Of a DNA stretch of 64,000 nt, positions 9,928 through 17,899 are shown piece after piece. The stretch's first letter is position 1, and every line of letters starts with the position of its first letter. The stretch lies in contig NZ_JH600286.1 of assembly GCF_000245335.1 (NCBI RefSeq), positions 310,001 to 374,000 on the forward strand, read 5' to 3'. The notes under the pieces are model-generated. The model searched no databases. It worked only from the letters and a program-made list of their open reading frames with translations, and was not told the origin of the DNA. This stretch comes from Bacillus mojavensis RO-H-1 = KCTC 3706. Its GTDB lineage: Bacteria > Bacillota > Bacilli > Bacillales > Bacillaceae. Position numbers and translations under genes: made by a program.

Positions 9928-10692
9928 TTAAATCAGCTTTAGTCCGCTGATTAAGATAATGGATGCCATAATAAATTGCAGCGGACGGGGTGAAAATCTA
10001 GGTGAGAGATGACTGCCAACCAGCACCCCCGGAATGGAACCGATAAGCAAATTGGCCGCTAACAAATAATCAACGCTCCCGAAGCTTGCGTTTAAAATAC
10101 CTGCCGCAGTAACGAGCAGAAAAGCATGCGCAATATCGGTTCCGACAATGTCGGATGTTTTCATTTTAAATAAGTACAGCATAGCAATCGCAAACAACGA
10201 GCCGGAACCGATCGATGTTAAGCCGACGATAAATCCAAACACGACACCGATTAGAATCGTAAGCATTCGCTTATCTTCTAGCGGCATCAGCTGCCAGCGG
10301 TTCGGGCGAAGTTTTTTGTCCAGAAACAGGCGGACGATGATCGAAATGGCAACTAGGGTCAGAACATAACCAAGAGCGTGTTTAATAATCTCTTCCTGAT
10401 GCTGGTGGAAGGTGGGGAACAAATGAAGTATGCCAATGGCTATAGAAGCACTCGGAATACTGCCGATGGCTAAGTATTTTACCAATTTAAAATTGATTGT
10501 TTTCTGCCGCCAATGGGACGCAACGCCAAACAGCTTGGTGATTGAGTTATAGACAAGGTCCGTGCCGACCGCTATGGAAGGATTGATTCCAAGCACTATT
10601 AAAAGAGGAGTTAAAAGCGCAGCTCCGCCTACACCTGTCAATCCGACTAAGACACCGACTAACAAACCCATCAAAATGATGCTAACACTCAT
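9928..10692 (-). CDS. yjnA: YjnA, TauE/SafE-type membrane transporter
   Basis: 254 residues with seven to eight hydrophobic segments. The duplicated glycine-rich motifs GLLVGVLVGLTGVGGAALLTP at the N-terminus and GVVFGFIVGLTSIGSGSLF in the middle are the hallmarks of the TSUP (TauE/SafE, DUF81) family. Members export sulfite, sulfoacetate or related anions; the actual substrate here is unknown. ATG at 10692 follows AGGAGG. It is convergent with uxaA and shares its terminator. Confidence 0.88.
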   Translation of the reverse strand: MSVSIILMGLLVGVLVGLTGVGGAALLTPLLIVLGINPSIAVGTDLVYNSITKLFGVASHWRQKTINFKLVKYLAIGSIPSASIAIGILHLFPTFHQHQEEIIKHALGYVLTLVAISIIVRLFLDKKLRPNRWQLMPLEDKRMLTILIGVVFGFIVGLTSIGSGSLFAIAMLYLFKMKTSDIVGTDIAHAFLLVTAAGILNASFGSVDYLLAANLLIGSIPGVLVGSHLSPRFSPRPLQFIMASIILISGLKLI

Positions 10693-11003
10693 GATAAAGG
10701 CCTCCTGAAAACCCGACTATTTTTATCAGATTATATATGATTAGGTCGCTTTAATCAATTAAATTTTTTGAATATTTGTACGGATGCTTCTTTGATTTTT
10801 GTATGCTCAATATCTTTATTCATTTGCCCCATAATGAGTGTCAGGACGAGATGGGAGTAAGTTTGACCGGTTAAAACAGGTCATTCGGGTCGGTATTTGG
10901 TTGAATTAGGTCAACCATTCAGCCAGCTATGTGCCAATACCGGCTGTCACTAGGAATCGAGGTGTGTATTGGATGCGGTAGGAAACGAAGGCAATAAAAA
11001 AAG
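10693..11003. other. Intergenic region with clustered inverted repeats
   Basis: No gene supported. It holds the yjnA 5' region and, at 10864-10942, three inverted-repeat pairs: TGACC/GGTCA, GGTTGA/TCAACC and CGGTATT/AATACCG. The function of this block is unknown. Confidence 0.5.
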
Positions 11004-11024
11004 AATACCTTTAGGTCAGGTATC
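11004..11024 (-). terminator. Terminator of yjoA
   Basis: Read on the minus strand, ATACCT and AGGTAT pair around a short loop and are followed by a run of about seven T (plus-strand A run at 10997-11002), just after the yjoA stop. Confidence 0.75.
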
Positions 11025-11034
11025 TTTTTTTAGG

Positions 11035-11499
11035 TTACATACGCTGCTGATAAAACGGCAGCTCCGTATGGCCCATTTCTCTTACATAAACAAACAGGTT
11101 GCCTTTATGGTGAATTTCATGCTCCAGCGCAAGCTGAAGCAATGCGCTTCCAGTGACTTTTCTTCCGAAAGCAGCTGTCAAATCAATTTCTCTGTTAAGG
11201 TGTTCCTCAGTCAGCTGTTCAAGGATGGCAGCCGTTTTTTCTGTATACGTTTTAGCCAAAACATTGAGATCCGTTTCCGTTTCTTCCTGCTGGTTTTGAA
11301 AAGGTGAGGCATTGCCTTCTTTAATGACATTTGCGAACAGATAGAAAGACGTCAGGATGTGCTTGACCAGCTCTTCTGCTGACATTGATGTTTCCGTCGG
11401 TTTGTAGCTGTAATGGTCTTTGCTGATTTTTTCTGTCAGCTCAATCGTCACATTGCGATGTGACAAAAAGTGACTCACAATTTGAGTGGATTGGGTCAA
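11035..11499 (-). CDS. yjoA: YjoA, DinB-family protein
   Basis: 154 residues, a four-helix DinB/YfiT-type protein. The histidines that hold the metal in this family are visible in EELVKHIL and LEHEIHHKGNLFVYVREMG. The start is TTG 11499, because GGAGGAG lies seven bases upstream of it; the in-frame ATGs further upstream overlap that ribosome site. The reaction is unknown; relatives include thiol-dependent transferases. In strain 168 as I remember it the next gene is yjoB, which is absent here. Confidence 0.85.
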   Translation of the reverse strand: MTQSTQIVSHFLSHRNVTIELTEKISKDHYSYKPTETSMSAEELVKHILTSFYLFANVIKEGNASPFQNQQEETETDLNVLAKTYTEKTAAILEQLTEEHLNREIDLTAAFGRKVTGSALLQLALEHEIHHKGNLFVYVREMGHTELPFYQQRM

Positions 11500-11596
11500 T
11501 AGAATCTCCTCCATATTCAAAATAAATGGTGCAATGAAATCCTATATCAATGGGCATAAATTAACAAGCAATATGCTAAGAATTGATTGTATATTC

Positions 11597-11666
11597 TTGC
11601 GGTTAGCCGAAATTCGACAATTGCGGTCTTTTTGCGTTCTTCTTTTTCTTGTAAATATGATAAAAT
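11597..11666 (+). promoter_or_regulatory. rapA promoter region with ComA box
   Basis: TTGCGGttagCCGAAA at 11597-11612 matches the ComA~P recognition pattern TTGCGG-N4-CCGCAA in 13 of its 16 positions. A further TTGCGG half-site lies at 11621. A TATGATAAAAT -10-like stretch is at 11656-11666. ComA activation of rapA is established in B. subtilis, linking quorum sensing to phosphorelay inhibition. Confidence 0.8.
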
Positions 11667-11701
11667 ATGACATATCTCGGGTATATAAAAGGGGGGATTA
11701 A

Positions 11702-12838
11702 TTGAGGATGAAGCAGACTATTCCGTCCTCTTATGTCGGGCTTAAAATTAATGAATGGTATACCCATATCCGGCAGTTTCACGTAGCTGAAGCAGAACGG
11801 GTCAAGCTCGAAGTAGAAAGAGAAATCGAGGATATGGAAGAAGATCAAGATTTGCTGCTGTATTATTCTCTAATGGAATTTAGGCACCGTGTTATGCTGG
11901 ATTACATTAAGCCTTTTGGAGAGGACACCTCACAGCTAGAGTTTTCAGAATTATTAGAAGACATCGAAGGGAATCAGTACAAGCTGACAGGACTGCTCGA
12001 GTACTATTTTAACTTTTTTCGCGGGATGTATGAATTTAAGCAGAAAATGTTTGTCAGTGCCATGATGTACTATAAGAGGGCAGAAAAGAACCTTGCCCTT
12101 GTGTCAGACGACATTGAAAAAGCTGAATTTGCTTTTAAAATGGCTGAGATCTTTTACAATTTAAAGCAGACGTATGTCTCTATGAGCTATGCCGTTCAGG
12201 CGTTAGAAACGTATCAGATGTATGAAACGTACACTGTCCGCAGAATCCAATGTGAATTCGTTATTGCAGGTAATTATGATGATATGCAGTATCCAGAAAG
12301 AGCATTGCCCCATTTAGAACTGGCTTTAGATCTTGCAAAGAAAGAAGGCAATCCCCGCCTGATCAGTTCGGCCCTTTACAATCTCGGAAACTGTTACGAG
12401 AAAATGGGTGAACTGCAAAAGGCAGCCGAATACTTTGAGAAATCTGTTTCTATTTGCAAGTCGGAAAAGTTCGATAATCTTCCGCATTCTATCTACTCAT
12501 TAACACAAGTTCTGTATAAACAAAAAAATGATGCCGAGGCGCAAAAGCAATATCGTGAAGGATTGGAAATCGCCCGTCAGTATAGCGATGAATTATTCGT
12601 GGAGCTTTTTCAATTTTTACATGCGTTATACGGAAAAAACATTGACACAGAATCAGTCTCACACACCTTTCAATTTCTCGAAGAACATATGCTGTATCCT
12701 TACATTGAAGAGCTGGCGCATGATGCTGCCCAATTCTATATAGAAAACGGACAGCCTGAAAAAGCACTTTCCTTTTATGAGAAAATGGTGCACGCACAAA
12801 AACAAATCCAGAGAGGAGATTGTTTATATGAAATCTAA
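11702..12838 (+). CDS. rapA: RapA, response regulator aspartate phosphatase
   Basis: 378 residues. An N-terminal three-helix bundle is followed by tetratricopeptide repeats (for example ALYNLGNCYEKMGELQKAAEYF near residue 225). RapA removes phosphate from Spo0F~P and so delays sporulation; the PhrA pentapeptide inhibits it. TTG at 11702 follows AAAGGGGGGATTAA; ATG 11708 is an alternative two codons in. The gene overlaps phrA by 11 bases, the usual arrangement of rap-phr cassettes. Confidence 0.97.
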   Translation: MRMKQTIPSSYVGLKINEWYTHIRQFHVAEAERVKLEVEREIEDMEEDQDLLLYYSLMEFRHRVMLDYIKPFGEDTSQLEFSELLEDIEGNQYKLTGLLEYYFNFFRGMYEFKQKMFVSAMMYYKRAEKNLALVSDDIEKAEFAFKMAEIFYNLKQTYVSMSYAVQALETYQMYETYTVRRIQCEFVIAGNYDDMQYPERALPHLELALDLAKKEGNPRLISSALYNLGNCYEKMGELQKAAEYFEKSVSICKSEKFDNLPHSIYSLTQVLYKQKNDAEAQKQYREGLEIARQYSDELFVELFQFLHALYGKNIDTESVSHTFQFLEEHMLYPYIEELAHDAAQFYIENGQPEKALSFYEKMVHAQKQIQRGDCLYEI

Positions 12839-12962
12839 ATGGATGTCAGGTTTGTTAATCGTTGCGGTCGTGTTCAGCTTTACTCAGGAGATGGTCCATG
12901 CAGGAGAAACAGCGGATACAGAGGGAAAAACATTTCATATTGCAGCACGCAATCAAACATGA
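12828..12962 (+). CDS. phrA: PhrA, precursor of the RapA-inhibiting pentapeptide
   Basis: 44 residues: a basic N-terminus, a hydrophobic secretion signal (about residues 5-25) and a polar tail ending in ARNQT, the known PhrA signalling pentapeptide. After export and cleavage, the peptide is re-imported by Opp and inhibits RapA. It begins inside rapA after GAGAGGAGA. The signal region and pentapeptide are intact. Confidence 0.97.
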   Translation: MKSKWMSGLLIVAVVFSFTQEMVHAGETADTEGKTFHIAARNQT

Positions 12963-12977
12963 TGATAACGAAAAAAA

Positions 12978-13010
12978 CCCCTCCGGTCGCGGAAGGGTCT
13001 TTTTTATTTT
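12978..13010 (+). terminator. rapA-phrA terminator
   Basis: ACCCcTCC and GGAaGGGT pair around a short loop and are followed by TTTTTTATTTT. Confidence 0.85.
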
Positions 13011-13152
13011 AGCTTCCATTCCTTTGGATCAGCTTGTCCGATTTCGGGCGCCTCTTCAGTGAGCCAGCTTTGATGACGAAAACTCCGCCTGTAGTGTCGC
13101 TGTATGGGCCTAAATTATTAAGCGCGAAGGTGACGGAAGACACAATATTTAC

Positions 13153-13184
13153 GTCCTACGAATGCCACCTATTAATGAAAAAAG
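13153..13184 (+). promoter_or_regulatory. Putative Xpf-dependent late promoter of xlyB
   Basis: This 32-bp stretch matches 26 of 32 positions of the stretch at 21119-21150 upstream of xtmA. The shared core is GTCnTACGnnTGCCACC then TATnAnTGAAAAnAG. It ends 18 bp before the xlyB start. Both downstream genes are PBSX late functions, so it is probably the late promoter element. The role is inferred from the match. Confidence 0.65.
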
Positions 13185-13202
13185 AAAAAGGAGAGATGAT
13201 AG

Positions 13203-14147
13203 GTGAGCATTCAAGTGAAGAAAAATTTGGTTTCTGAGGCGAAGTACGCGCTGAAATGCCCGAATGCGATGTCCGCTGAATACATTACCATTCACAACAC
13301 GGCCAACGACGCGTCCGCTGCCAATGAAATCAGCTACATGATCGGGAACACCAGCTCGACAAGCTTTCATTTCGCGGTTGACGATAAAGAGGTGATTCAA
13401 GGACTGCCGCTTAACCGTAACGCTTGGCATACTGGTGACGGCACAAACGGTACAGGCAACCGCAAGTCGATCGGAGTTGAAATTTGCTACAGCAAATCGG
13501 GAGGCCCAAAGTACGAGGCAGCCGAGGCATTGGCGATCTCTTTTGTGGCACAGCTTTTGAAGGAGCGGGGCTGGGGAATTGACCGTGTCAAAAAGCACCA
13601 AGACTGGAACGGTAAATACTGTCCGCACCGCATTTTATCAGAGGGGCGCTGGGAGCAAGTCAAGGCGGCAATTGAAAAGGAATTAAACGGTGGCGTATCA
13701 GCGAAAAAAGCTTCATCTTCTGCGCAAGTGTATTATGTAAAAAAAGGAGATACGCTGTCCGGCATTGCAGCATCACATGGTGTGAGTGTGAAAACACTGC
13801 AAAGCTTCAATCACATTACTGATCCAAATCTCATTAAAGTCGGACAAGAGATCAAGCTTTCCGGGACCGCTTCTTCTAAAAGCCATGCCCCATCCTCATA
13901 CCCGCTGCCATCCGGGGTTATCAAAGTAACGAGCCCGCTGACAAAAGGCACAAAAGTAAAGCAGGTGCAAACTGCACTGGCAGCTCTATATTTTTATCCT
14001 GATAAAGGGGCGAAGAATCATGGGGTGGACGGTGTATATGGGCCAAAAACAGCAAATGCTGTGAAACGCTTTCAATCTGTCAGCGGTTTAACGGCAGACG
14101 GCATTTACGGGCCGAAAACGAAAGCCAAAATGGAACAAAAACTATAA
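13203..14147 (+). CDS. xlyB: XlyB, N-acetylmuramoyl-L-alanine amidase of PBSX
   Basis: 314 residues in three parts: an Amidase_2 domain (about 1-155, zinc ligands expected at His31 in ITIHNTAND and in the KYCPH motif), a LysM wall-binding motif (about 176-220, [12 protein letters not shown]) and a PG_binding_1 domain (about 240-312). It cleaves the amide bond between muramic acid and the stem peptide. GTG 13203 follows AAAGGAGAGATG. It is closely related to xlyA at 44770. It lies outside the main late operon but carries the same promoter-like sequence. Confidence 0.93.
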   Translation: MSIQVKKNLVSEAKYALKCPNAMSAEYITIHNTANDASAANEISYMIGNTSSTSFHFAVDDKEVIQGLPLNRNAWHTGDGTNGTGNRKSIGVEICYSKSGGPKYEAAEALAISFVAQLLKERGWGIDRVKKHQDWNGKYCPHRILSEGRWEQVKAAIEKELNGGVSAKKASSSAQVYYVKKGDTLSGIAASHGVSVKTLQSFNHITDPNLIKVGQEIKLSGTASSKSHAPSSYPLPSGVIKVTSPLTKGTKVKQVQTALAALYFYPDKGAKNHGVDGVYGPKTANAVKRFQSVSGLTADGIYGPKTKAKMEQKL

Positions 14148-14153
14148 TGAAAA

Positions 14154-14185
14154 AAGGAAGCTTCACCTGAATGGAGCTTCCTTTT
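14154..14185 (+). terminator. xlyB terminator
   Basis: AAGGAAGCT and AGCTTCCTT form a perfect nine-base stem followed by TT immediately after the xlyB stop. Confidence 0.85.
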
Positions 14186-14359
14186 ACATATTACATAAAC
14201 GCAGTGAGAACCTCTTGAATATCAGATATACTTTTAGACTGATTTGGCACAGCAGGGGAGCGCCGCGCCACAAAAAGATTTAAGTGTTATAGACAATTTC
14301 CTAGGCTTAAAGCTGCCAAGGAAATCTAGAGAAGCAACAATCTTTGAGCATTAACATAG

Positions 14360-14386
14360 AAAAAAAAAGACCCGGTGATTACCGGG
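14360..14386 (-). terminator. Terminator of the cotC/cotU-like gene
   Basis: On the minus strand CCCGGT-aatc-ACCGGG is followed by a TCTTTTTTTTT tract, 25 bp after the stop of the coat gene. Confidence 0.88.
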
Positions 14387-14410
14387 GAAAATAAATAGAA
14401 AGTTAAAGGT

Positions 14411-14638
14411 TTAGTGATATTTTTTATATTCTACTTTGTAATCATAGTCATGCTTGTCATGATCATAACACTTTTTGCCATGGTCATAATATTTTTTATC
14501 ATGATCATAGCACTTTTTGTCGCAATCGTAATCTTTCTCATGATCATCATAATACTTTTTATCATGGTCATAATACTTCTTGTAATATTTCTTTTTGTAA
14601 GTGTAATACTCTTCTTTATATTTTTTATAATAACCCAT
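14411..14638 (-). CDS. CotC/CotU-like spore coat protein (paralogue)
   Basis: 75 residues with 21 Tyr, 21 Lys and 14 Asp. The N-terminus MGYYKKYKEEYYTYKK is almost that of B. subtilis CotC and CotU, and the ending VEYKKYH resembles CotC. The middle is built of a seven-residue unit DKK[CY]YDH, about four copies, with three cysteines. CotC and CotU are outer-coat proteins made late in the mother cell. ATG 14638 has AAAGGAGG nine bases upstream and a sigma-K-type promoter further up. In strain 168 cotC and cotU lie elsewhere, so this is a third copy or a moved one. Confidence 0.85.
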   Translation of the reverse strand: MGYYKKYKEEYYTYKKKYYKKYYDHDKKYYDDHEKDYDCDKKCYDHDKKYYDHGKKCYDHDKHDYDYKVEYKKYH

Positions 14639-14669
14639 GCTTACTCCTCCTTTAATGTTTGATCAGTTT

Positions 14670-14696
14670 TATTATATGAATTCAAAAAGAGATGGT
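14670..14696 (-). promoter_or_regulatory. Sigma-K-type promoter of the coat gene
   Basis: Minus strand: AC (14696-14695), 16 bases, then CATATAATA (14678-14670), which fits the sigma-K pattern AC-N16-CATANNNTA. It ends 31 bp upstream of the start codon, as expected for a coat gene transcribed in the mother cell. Confidence 0.75.
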
Positions 14697-15139
14697 ATGG
14701 TCATATGTATTCGTCATTAAAAAAAGGCTGTTTTAAATAGATAGCGTGCCAGCTTACATCAGTTTGTTAAAAGGTTTGGCAAGCATGAAGACATAAAATA
14801 GAAAGTCTGCTGAATAAACGTAATAATAGTTTAGCCTCGTTTGAGTAAACATGTTTTCCGCCTTGTAACTTGATATGCTTGTGTACGATTGTTTTTTGCC
14901 GAGTAATCCACCTGTTGATCGACCGTATAAGACGTGTGTCAGAATCACACTCCAATGTAAACGCCGCATTTTTTCTTCTCTAGTAAAAGAAGAGCTAACT
15001 TTTCTTTCGCCTCAGCTGTAGAGTCAATCTGCCAATAAATCCCTTCATCTATCTCCTGAAATGTAAATACGATAAAAAGGTTTTCATTCATAGATGAGTA
15101 GCGTAAACTGGTGCTGACTGATAAAGGAGAGCGCTTAGC
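14697..15139. other. Gene-poor stretch where strain 168 carries yjqA
   Basis: No convincing gene. The best frame is a 48-codon minus-strand ORF (15091 to 14945) that lacks a ribosome site. Two overlapping 62-71-codon minus-strand frames (14754-14969) have no recognisable motifs. The sequence looks like eroded coding DNA. As I recall, strain 168 has yjqA (a PH-domain protein) between xlyB and yjqB; nothing like it is visible here. Confidence 0.5.
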
Positions 15140-15751
15140 ATGAAAGATATGTATGACAGTTTTTTATCCCTTTCTGCGTCTGAATCGGAGTACCGGATTA
15201 TTTATGAAGAGAACAGCGGGAGCGAGCATATTGTTCTTGGTCCTCACGGCGGAAGAATTGAGCCGGGCGTCAGCGAACTGGTGCGGGCATTTGCTGATCA
15301 ATGTTCCATTTATATTTTTGAAGGATTGAAGCAGCGCAATAACCGTTCACTTCACCTGACAAGCACTCGTTTTGATGAACCGCTTGCCCTAGAAAAAGTA
15401 AACGCCCACCGATTCGCACTGGCCTTTCACGGCTACCATGATCTGAAAAAGCCGCATACATTGGTCGGAGGTGCGGATCGGAGAAAAGCAGCAGCCATTT
15501 GCGAGTTGCTGAGTGAGGCGGGGTTCAGTGCGGAACTGGTCAATGAAAAAGACCGGCTGGCAGGTGTCCATCCGCAAAATATCGTCAATCGGACAAAAAG
15601 GGAGATGGGACTGCAGCTGGAACTGAGTACGGCGCAGCGGAGCGCGCTGTTTCACAATTTTGGCTGCCGTAAAGGACGGTACATAGAAAACAAGCTTTTT
15701 TCTCAATATGTGAATGCCGTTAAGCTTGGTTTTTATGGAAAAAGCAAGTAG
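15140..15751 (+). CDS. yjqB: YjqB, gamma-polyglutamate hydrolase family (PghP-like)
   Basis: 203 residues of the phage-related replication/PGA hydrolase family (DUF867). Zinc-ligand candidates are in [10 protein letters not shown] (residues ~33-42) and FHGYHD (~97-102), the pattern of PghP, which phages use to degrade the poly-gamma-glutamate capsule. ATG 15140 follows AAAGGAGAGCG. It sits between the outlying endolysin gene xlyB and PBSX, which fits a phage accessory role. Activity of this protein is inferred from family membership. Confidence 0.8.
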   Translation: MKDMYDSFLSLSASESEYRIIYEENSGSEHIVLGPHGGRIEPGVSELVRAFADQCSIYIFEGLKQRNNRSLHLTSTRFDEPLALEKVNAHRFALAFHGYHDLKKPHTLVGGADRRKAAAICELLSEAGFSAELVNEKDRLAGVHPQNIVNRTKREMGLQLELSTAQRSALFHNFGCRKGRYIENKLFSQYVNAVKLGFYGKSK

Positions 15752-15818
15752 GACCTGCAATAACTGCCTATTTCTTCATACGCTGTGAATGTGTGAATGC
15801 GTAGGGAGGAATGAACTC

Positions 15819-16655
15819 ATGTTTTATCATATTAAAGAGCTTCAATATCAGGCAAAGCCTTCCCGTCCGGATCCTGTTTATGCGAAAAAGCTTCAAGAGG
15901 TGCTGGGCGGCCAATTTGGTGAAATTAGCGTGATGATGCAATATTTGTTTCAGGGTTTTAACTGCAGGGCAGATGCCAAGTATAAAGATTTGCTATGTGA
16001 TGTGGGGACGGAAGAGATCGGACATGTGGAAATGTTGGCTACAATGATTTCCAGGCTTCTGGATGGTGCTCCCGCTGATGTACAGGAAAATGCTTATAAA
16101 AGCAACCCCGCTATTGCAGCAGTGATGTCAGGGATGAACCCTCAGCACGCTATTGTGTCCGGCTTAGGTGCGATGGCATCAGATAGTGAGGGTTATCCTT
16201 GGAATGCAAAATACATTATCTCAAGCGGGAATCTGCTGGCGGATTTCCGCGCAAACTTAAATGCGGAAGCCCAGGGGCGCCTTCAGGTGACGCGGCTCTA
16301 TGCCATGACTGATGATCCCGGGGTAAGAGATATGCTGTCATTTTTGATTGCAAGGGATACTTATCATCAAAATATGTGGTATGCAGCGATTAAAGAGCTG
16401 GAAGAAAGAGAACGGGATATTGTCGTTCCCACGACATTTCCGCGTGAGCTAGAAAAGCAGGAAGTATCCTATGATCTGTTTAACTTTTCCAGAGGGGATG
16501 AAAGCTCACAGGGAAGGTGGGCTCATGGCGAAGCCTTTGATGGCCGGGGCGAATTCAGGTATATCCCGGCTCCGATTGCGTTCGCATCTGCGCCTCATCT
16601 TAAACCGGCGCCAATGTGGCTGCAGAATACCATGCCTCCGATGTCGAAATATTAA
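15819..16655 (+). CDS. yjqC: YjqC, manganese catalase family protein
   Basis: 278 residues, typical of Mn (non-haem) catalases such as CotJC-type proteins. The di-manganese ligands are recognisable in GGQFGEISVMMQY, TEEIGHVEMLATMI and FLIARDTYHQNMW. It would break down hydrogen peroxide. ATG 15819 is chosen for the GGGAGGAATG site; the upstream frame from 15789 has none. The C-terminal ~60 residues are proline-rich and extended, as in family members. It is monocistronic or joined to yjqB, 67 bp upstream. Confidence 0.88.
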   Translation: MFYHIKELQYQAKPSRPDPVYAKKLQEVLGGQFGEISVMMQYLFQGFNCRADAKYKDLLCDVGTEEIGHVEMLATMISRLLDGAPADVQENAYKSNPAIAAVMSGMNPQHAIVSGLGAMASDSEGYPWNAKYIISSGNLLADFRANLNAEAQGRLQVTRLYAMTDDPGVRDMLSFLIARDTYHQNMWYAAIKELEERERDIVVPTTFPRELEKQEVSYDLFNFSRGDESSQGRWAHGEAFDGRGEFRYIPAPIAFASAPHLKPAPMWLQNTMPPMSKY

Positions 16656-16664
16656 TATCTATGC

Positions 16665-16696
16665 CGGGCTGAGGGCAAATGTCCCCAGCCCGTTTT
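16665..16696. terminator. Terminator between yjqC and xkdA
   Basis: CGGGCTGAGGG pairs with CCCCAGCCCG (one bulge) and is followed by TTTTTG. It lies between convergent genes. Confidence 0.85.
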
Positions 16697-16699
16697 TGA

Positions 16700-17296
16700 T
16701 TAGCTGTATTTGCCGATTTGATACAACGCTTTTTCTTCAGCGACCTGCAAGTGCTGTTGATCGCCTTCCTCGTACGCATTTGGCCGCTTATGTGATAATA
16801 AATAAGCAAGCCTCTTCTGAAATTGAATACCTGCTTTACGCCGTTCAAACATTTCAAGTCTTTTCTCAGCAAAGTCCTTTGTCACCCGGAATACCGTCGC
16901 AATGGTTGCAAGAGCCTGACTTCTCCATTGCGGCAGTTCCATCTGCAACAGCATAAAGGTTGGCACACAGAAGTGGTACATAAATTGGTTCGCCTGGAAT
17001 TCCTGCAGCTCCCTGAAGAGCTTGTTCATCTGAAAATGATTGCCTGCATGCTTTAATACGTGGCACAGTTCATGGCCAAAATCCTCCCATTGCTCTTCCT
17101 GGGACTTTTTTTGGTTCAATATGATACTGTACATGCCGTCGTATTTTACCATCATGCTTCCCATCTCCTCGAAATGAACCCATATATCAAGGTCGTTTGC
17201 GATTTTCAGCATGTCAATGTGATGGGGAGAGGTGATGCCCAGCCGGCTGTATAAATTTTTTACGTATTCCTCCAGATGTGATAAGTAATCGCCCAA
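16700..17296 (-). CDS. xkdA: XkdA, ImmA/IrrE-type metallopeptidase domain protein
   Basis: 198 residues. HELCH at residues 75-79 is an HExxH zinc-protease motif within FGHELCHVLKHAG, the pattern of ImmA/IrrE (Peptidase_M78) proteins. Downstream acidic residues in ELQEFQANQFMY supply the likely third ligand. It lies next to and in the same direction as xre. In ICEBs1 the ImmA protease cleaves the neighbouring ImmR repressor, so XkdA could act on Xre. That role is an inference. ATG 17296 follows AAAGGGAG. Confidence 0.85.
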   Translation of the reverse strand: MGDYLSHLEEYVKNLYSRLGITSPHHIDMLKIANDLDIWVHFEEMGSMMVKYDGMYSIILNQKKSQEEQWEDFGHELCHVLKHAGNHFQMNKLFRELQEFQANQFMYHFCVPTFMLLQMELPQWRSQALATIATVFRVTKDFAEKRLEMFERRKAGIQFQKRLAYLLSHKRPNAYEEGDQQHLQVAEEKALYQIGKYS

Positions 17297-17459
17297 TTGA
17301 ATACTCCCTTTCGAACATATGTTCTGTTTGTAGCGAGAAAGAAAAGCCCGTTTAGGACTAAAAAAGTGTGTTGAAATCTTTCCCTTTTCTTTAAAAAATA
17401 AACACTTTTTTCTTTATATCGGTCTATTTTTTATATGTTTTAGAGAACAGAAAAAATAT

Positions 17460-17801
17460 TTATTTGTTTTTCGGTTTCCGGTTCTTTTCTTTTTCTTTTA
17501 AATAGTTGATAAATTCGATGGCCTGCTGCTTGCTTTCCGGGGAAAAATCCTGCATATCCCGGTATGCGAGCTGCAAGTCCGGATCAGAAAACATATCATC
17601 ATCAGATTTTTTTTCTTTTCCTGTTAATAAGTAATCGGTTGTCACTTGGAAGTAATCAGCCAGCTTTTGCAGTGTGTCGTAATCAGGTTCGCTTCGCCCA
17701 TTTTCATAATGAGAATAGCGTGCGCGCGATACACCGATGTGAGTTGCGATTTCTTCCTGTGTCCTTTTCCCTCTGAGACTCTTCAATCTGCTGCCTATCA
17801 T
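17460..17801 (-). CDS. xre: Xre, PBSX repressor
   Basis: 113 residues with an N-terminal Cro/cI helix-turn-helix ([20 protein letters not shown], about residues 14-33) and a charged lysine-rich tail. It is the known PBSX repressor that keeps early genes silent. ATG 17801 has GAGAGG just upstream; the longer frame from 17864 runs back through an operator. Four palindromic operators lie in the xre upstream region, so it also controls itself. Confidence 0.95.
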   Translation of the reverse strand: MIGSRLKSLRGKRTQEEIATHIGVSRARYSHYENGRSEPDYDTLQKLADYFQVTTDYLLTGKEKKSDDDMFSDPDLQLAYRDMQDFSPESKQQAIEFINYLKEKEKNRKPKNK

Positions 17802-17841
17802 ACTATGACCTCTCTTTTTGTAACTCCCTAAGTTACTTACG

Positions 17842-17870
17842 ATTATAGATACAATCTGTATCAAAATAAA
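17842..17870 (-). promoter_or_regulatory. xre promoter
   Basis: On the minus strand TATAAT (17847-17842) lies 17 bp after TTTATT (17870-17865). Operator 17848-17862 fills the spacer, giving autorepression. Confidence 0.6.
17848..17862. promoter_or_regulatory. Xre operator 1
   Basis: GATACAATCTGTATC: perfect GATACA/TGTATC arms around three bases. It is nearest to xre. Confidence 0.85.
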
Positions 17871-17875
17871 GTTAT

Positions 17876-17890
17876 GATAAAAAAAGTATC
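17876..17890. promoter_or_regulatory. Xre operator 2 (degenerate)
   Basis: GATAAAAAAAGTATC keeps the outer GATA/TATC and the 15-bp length but has lost the inner ACA/TGT bases of one arm. It is probably a weak site. Confidence 0.6.
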
Positions 17891-17899
17891 AAAAATAAC

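Noticed and set aside
13034-13237. 67-codon frame upstream of xlyB
   Set aside because: It runs across the putative late promoter and the xlyB ribosome site and encodes nothing recognisable.
14414-14662. 82-codon hydrophobic frame opposite the coat gene
   Set aside because: It is the complement of the Tyr/Lys repeat, which automatically yields Ile/Phe/Met-rich sequence. The minus-strand frame has promoter, ribosome site and homology.
16471-16956. 161-codon plus-strand frame across yjqC and xkdA
   Set aside because: It overlaps two recognised genes and the terminator between them.
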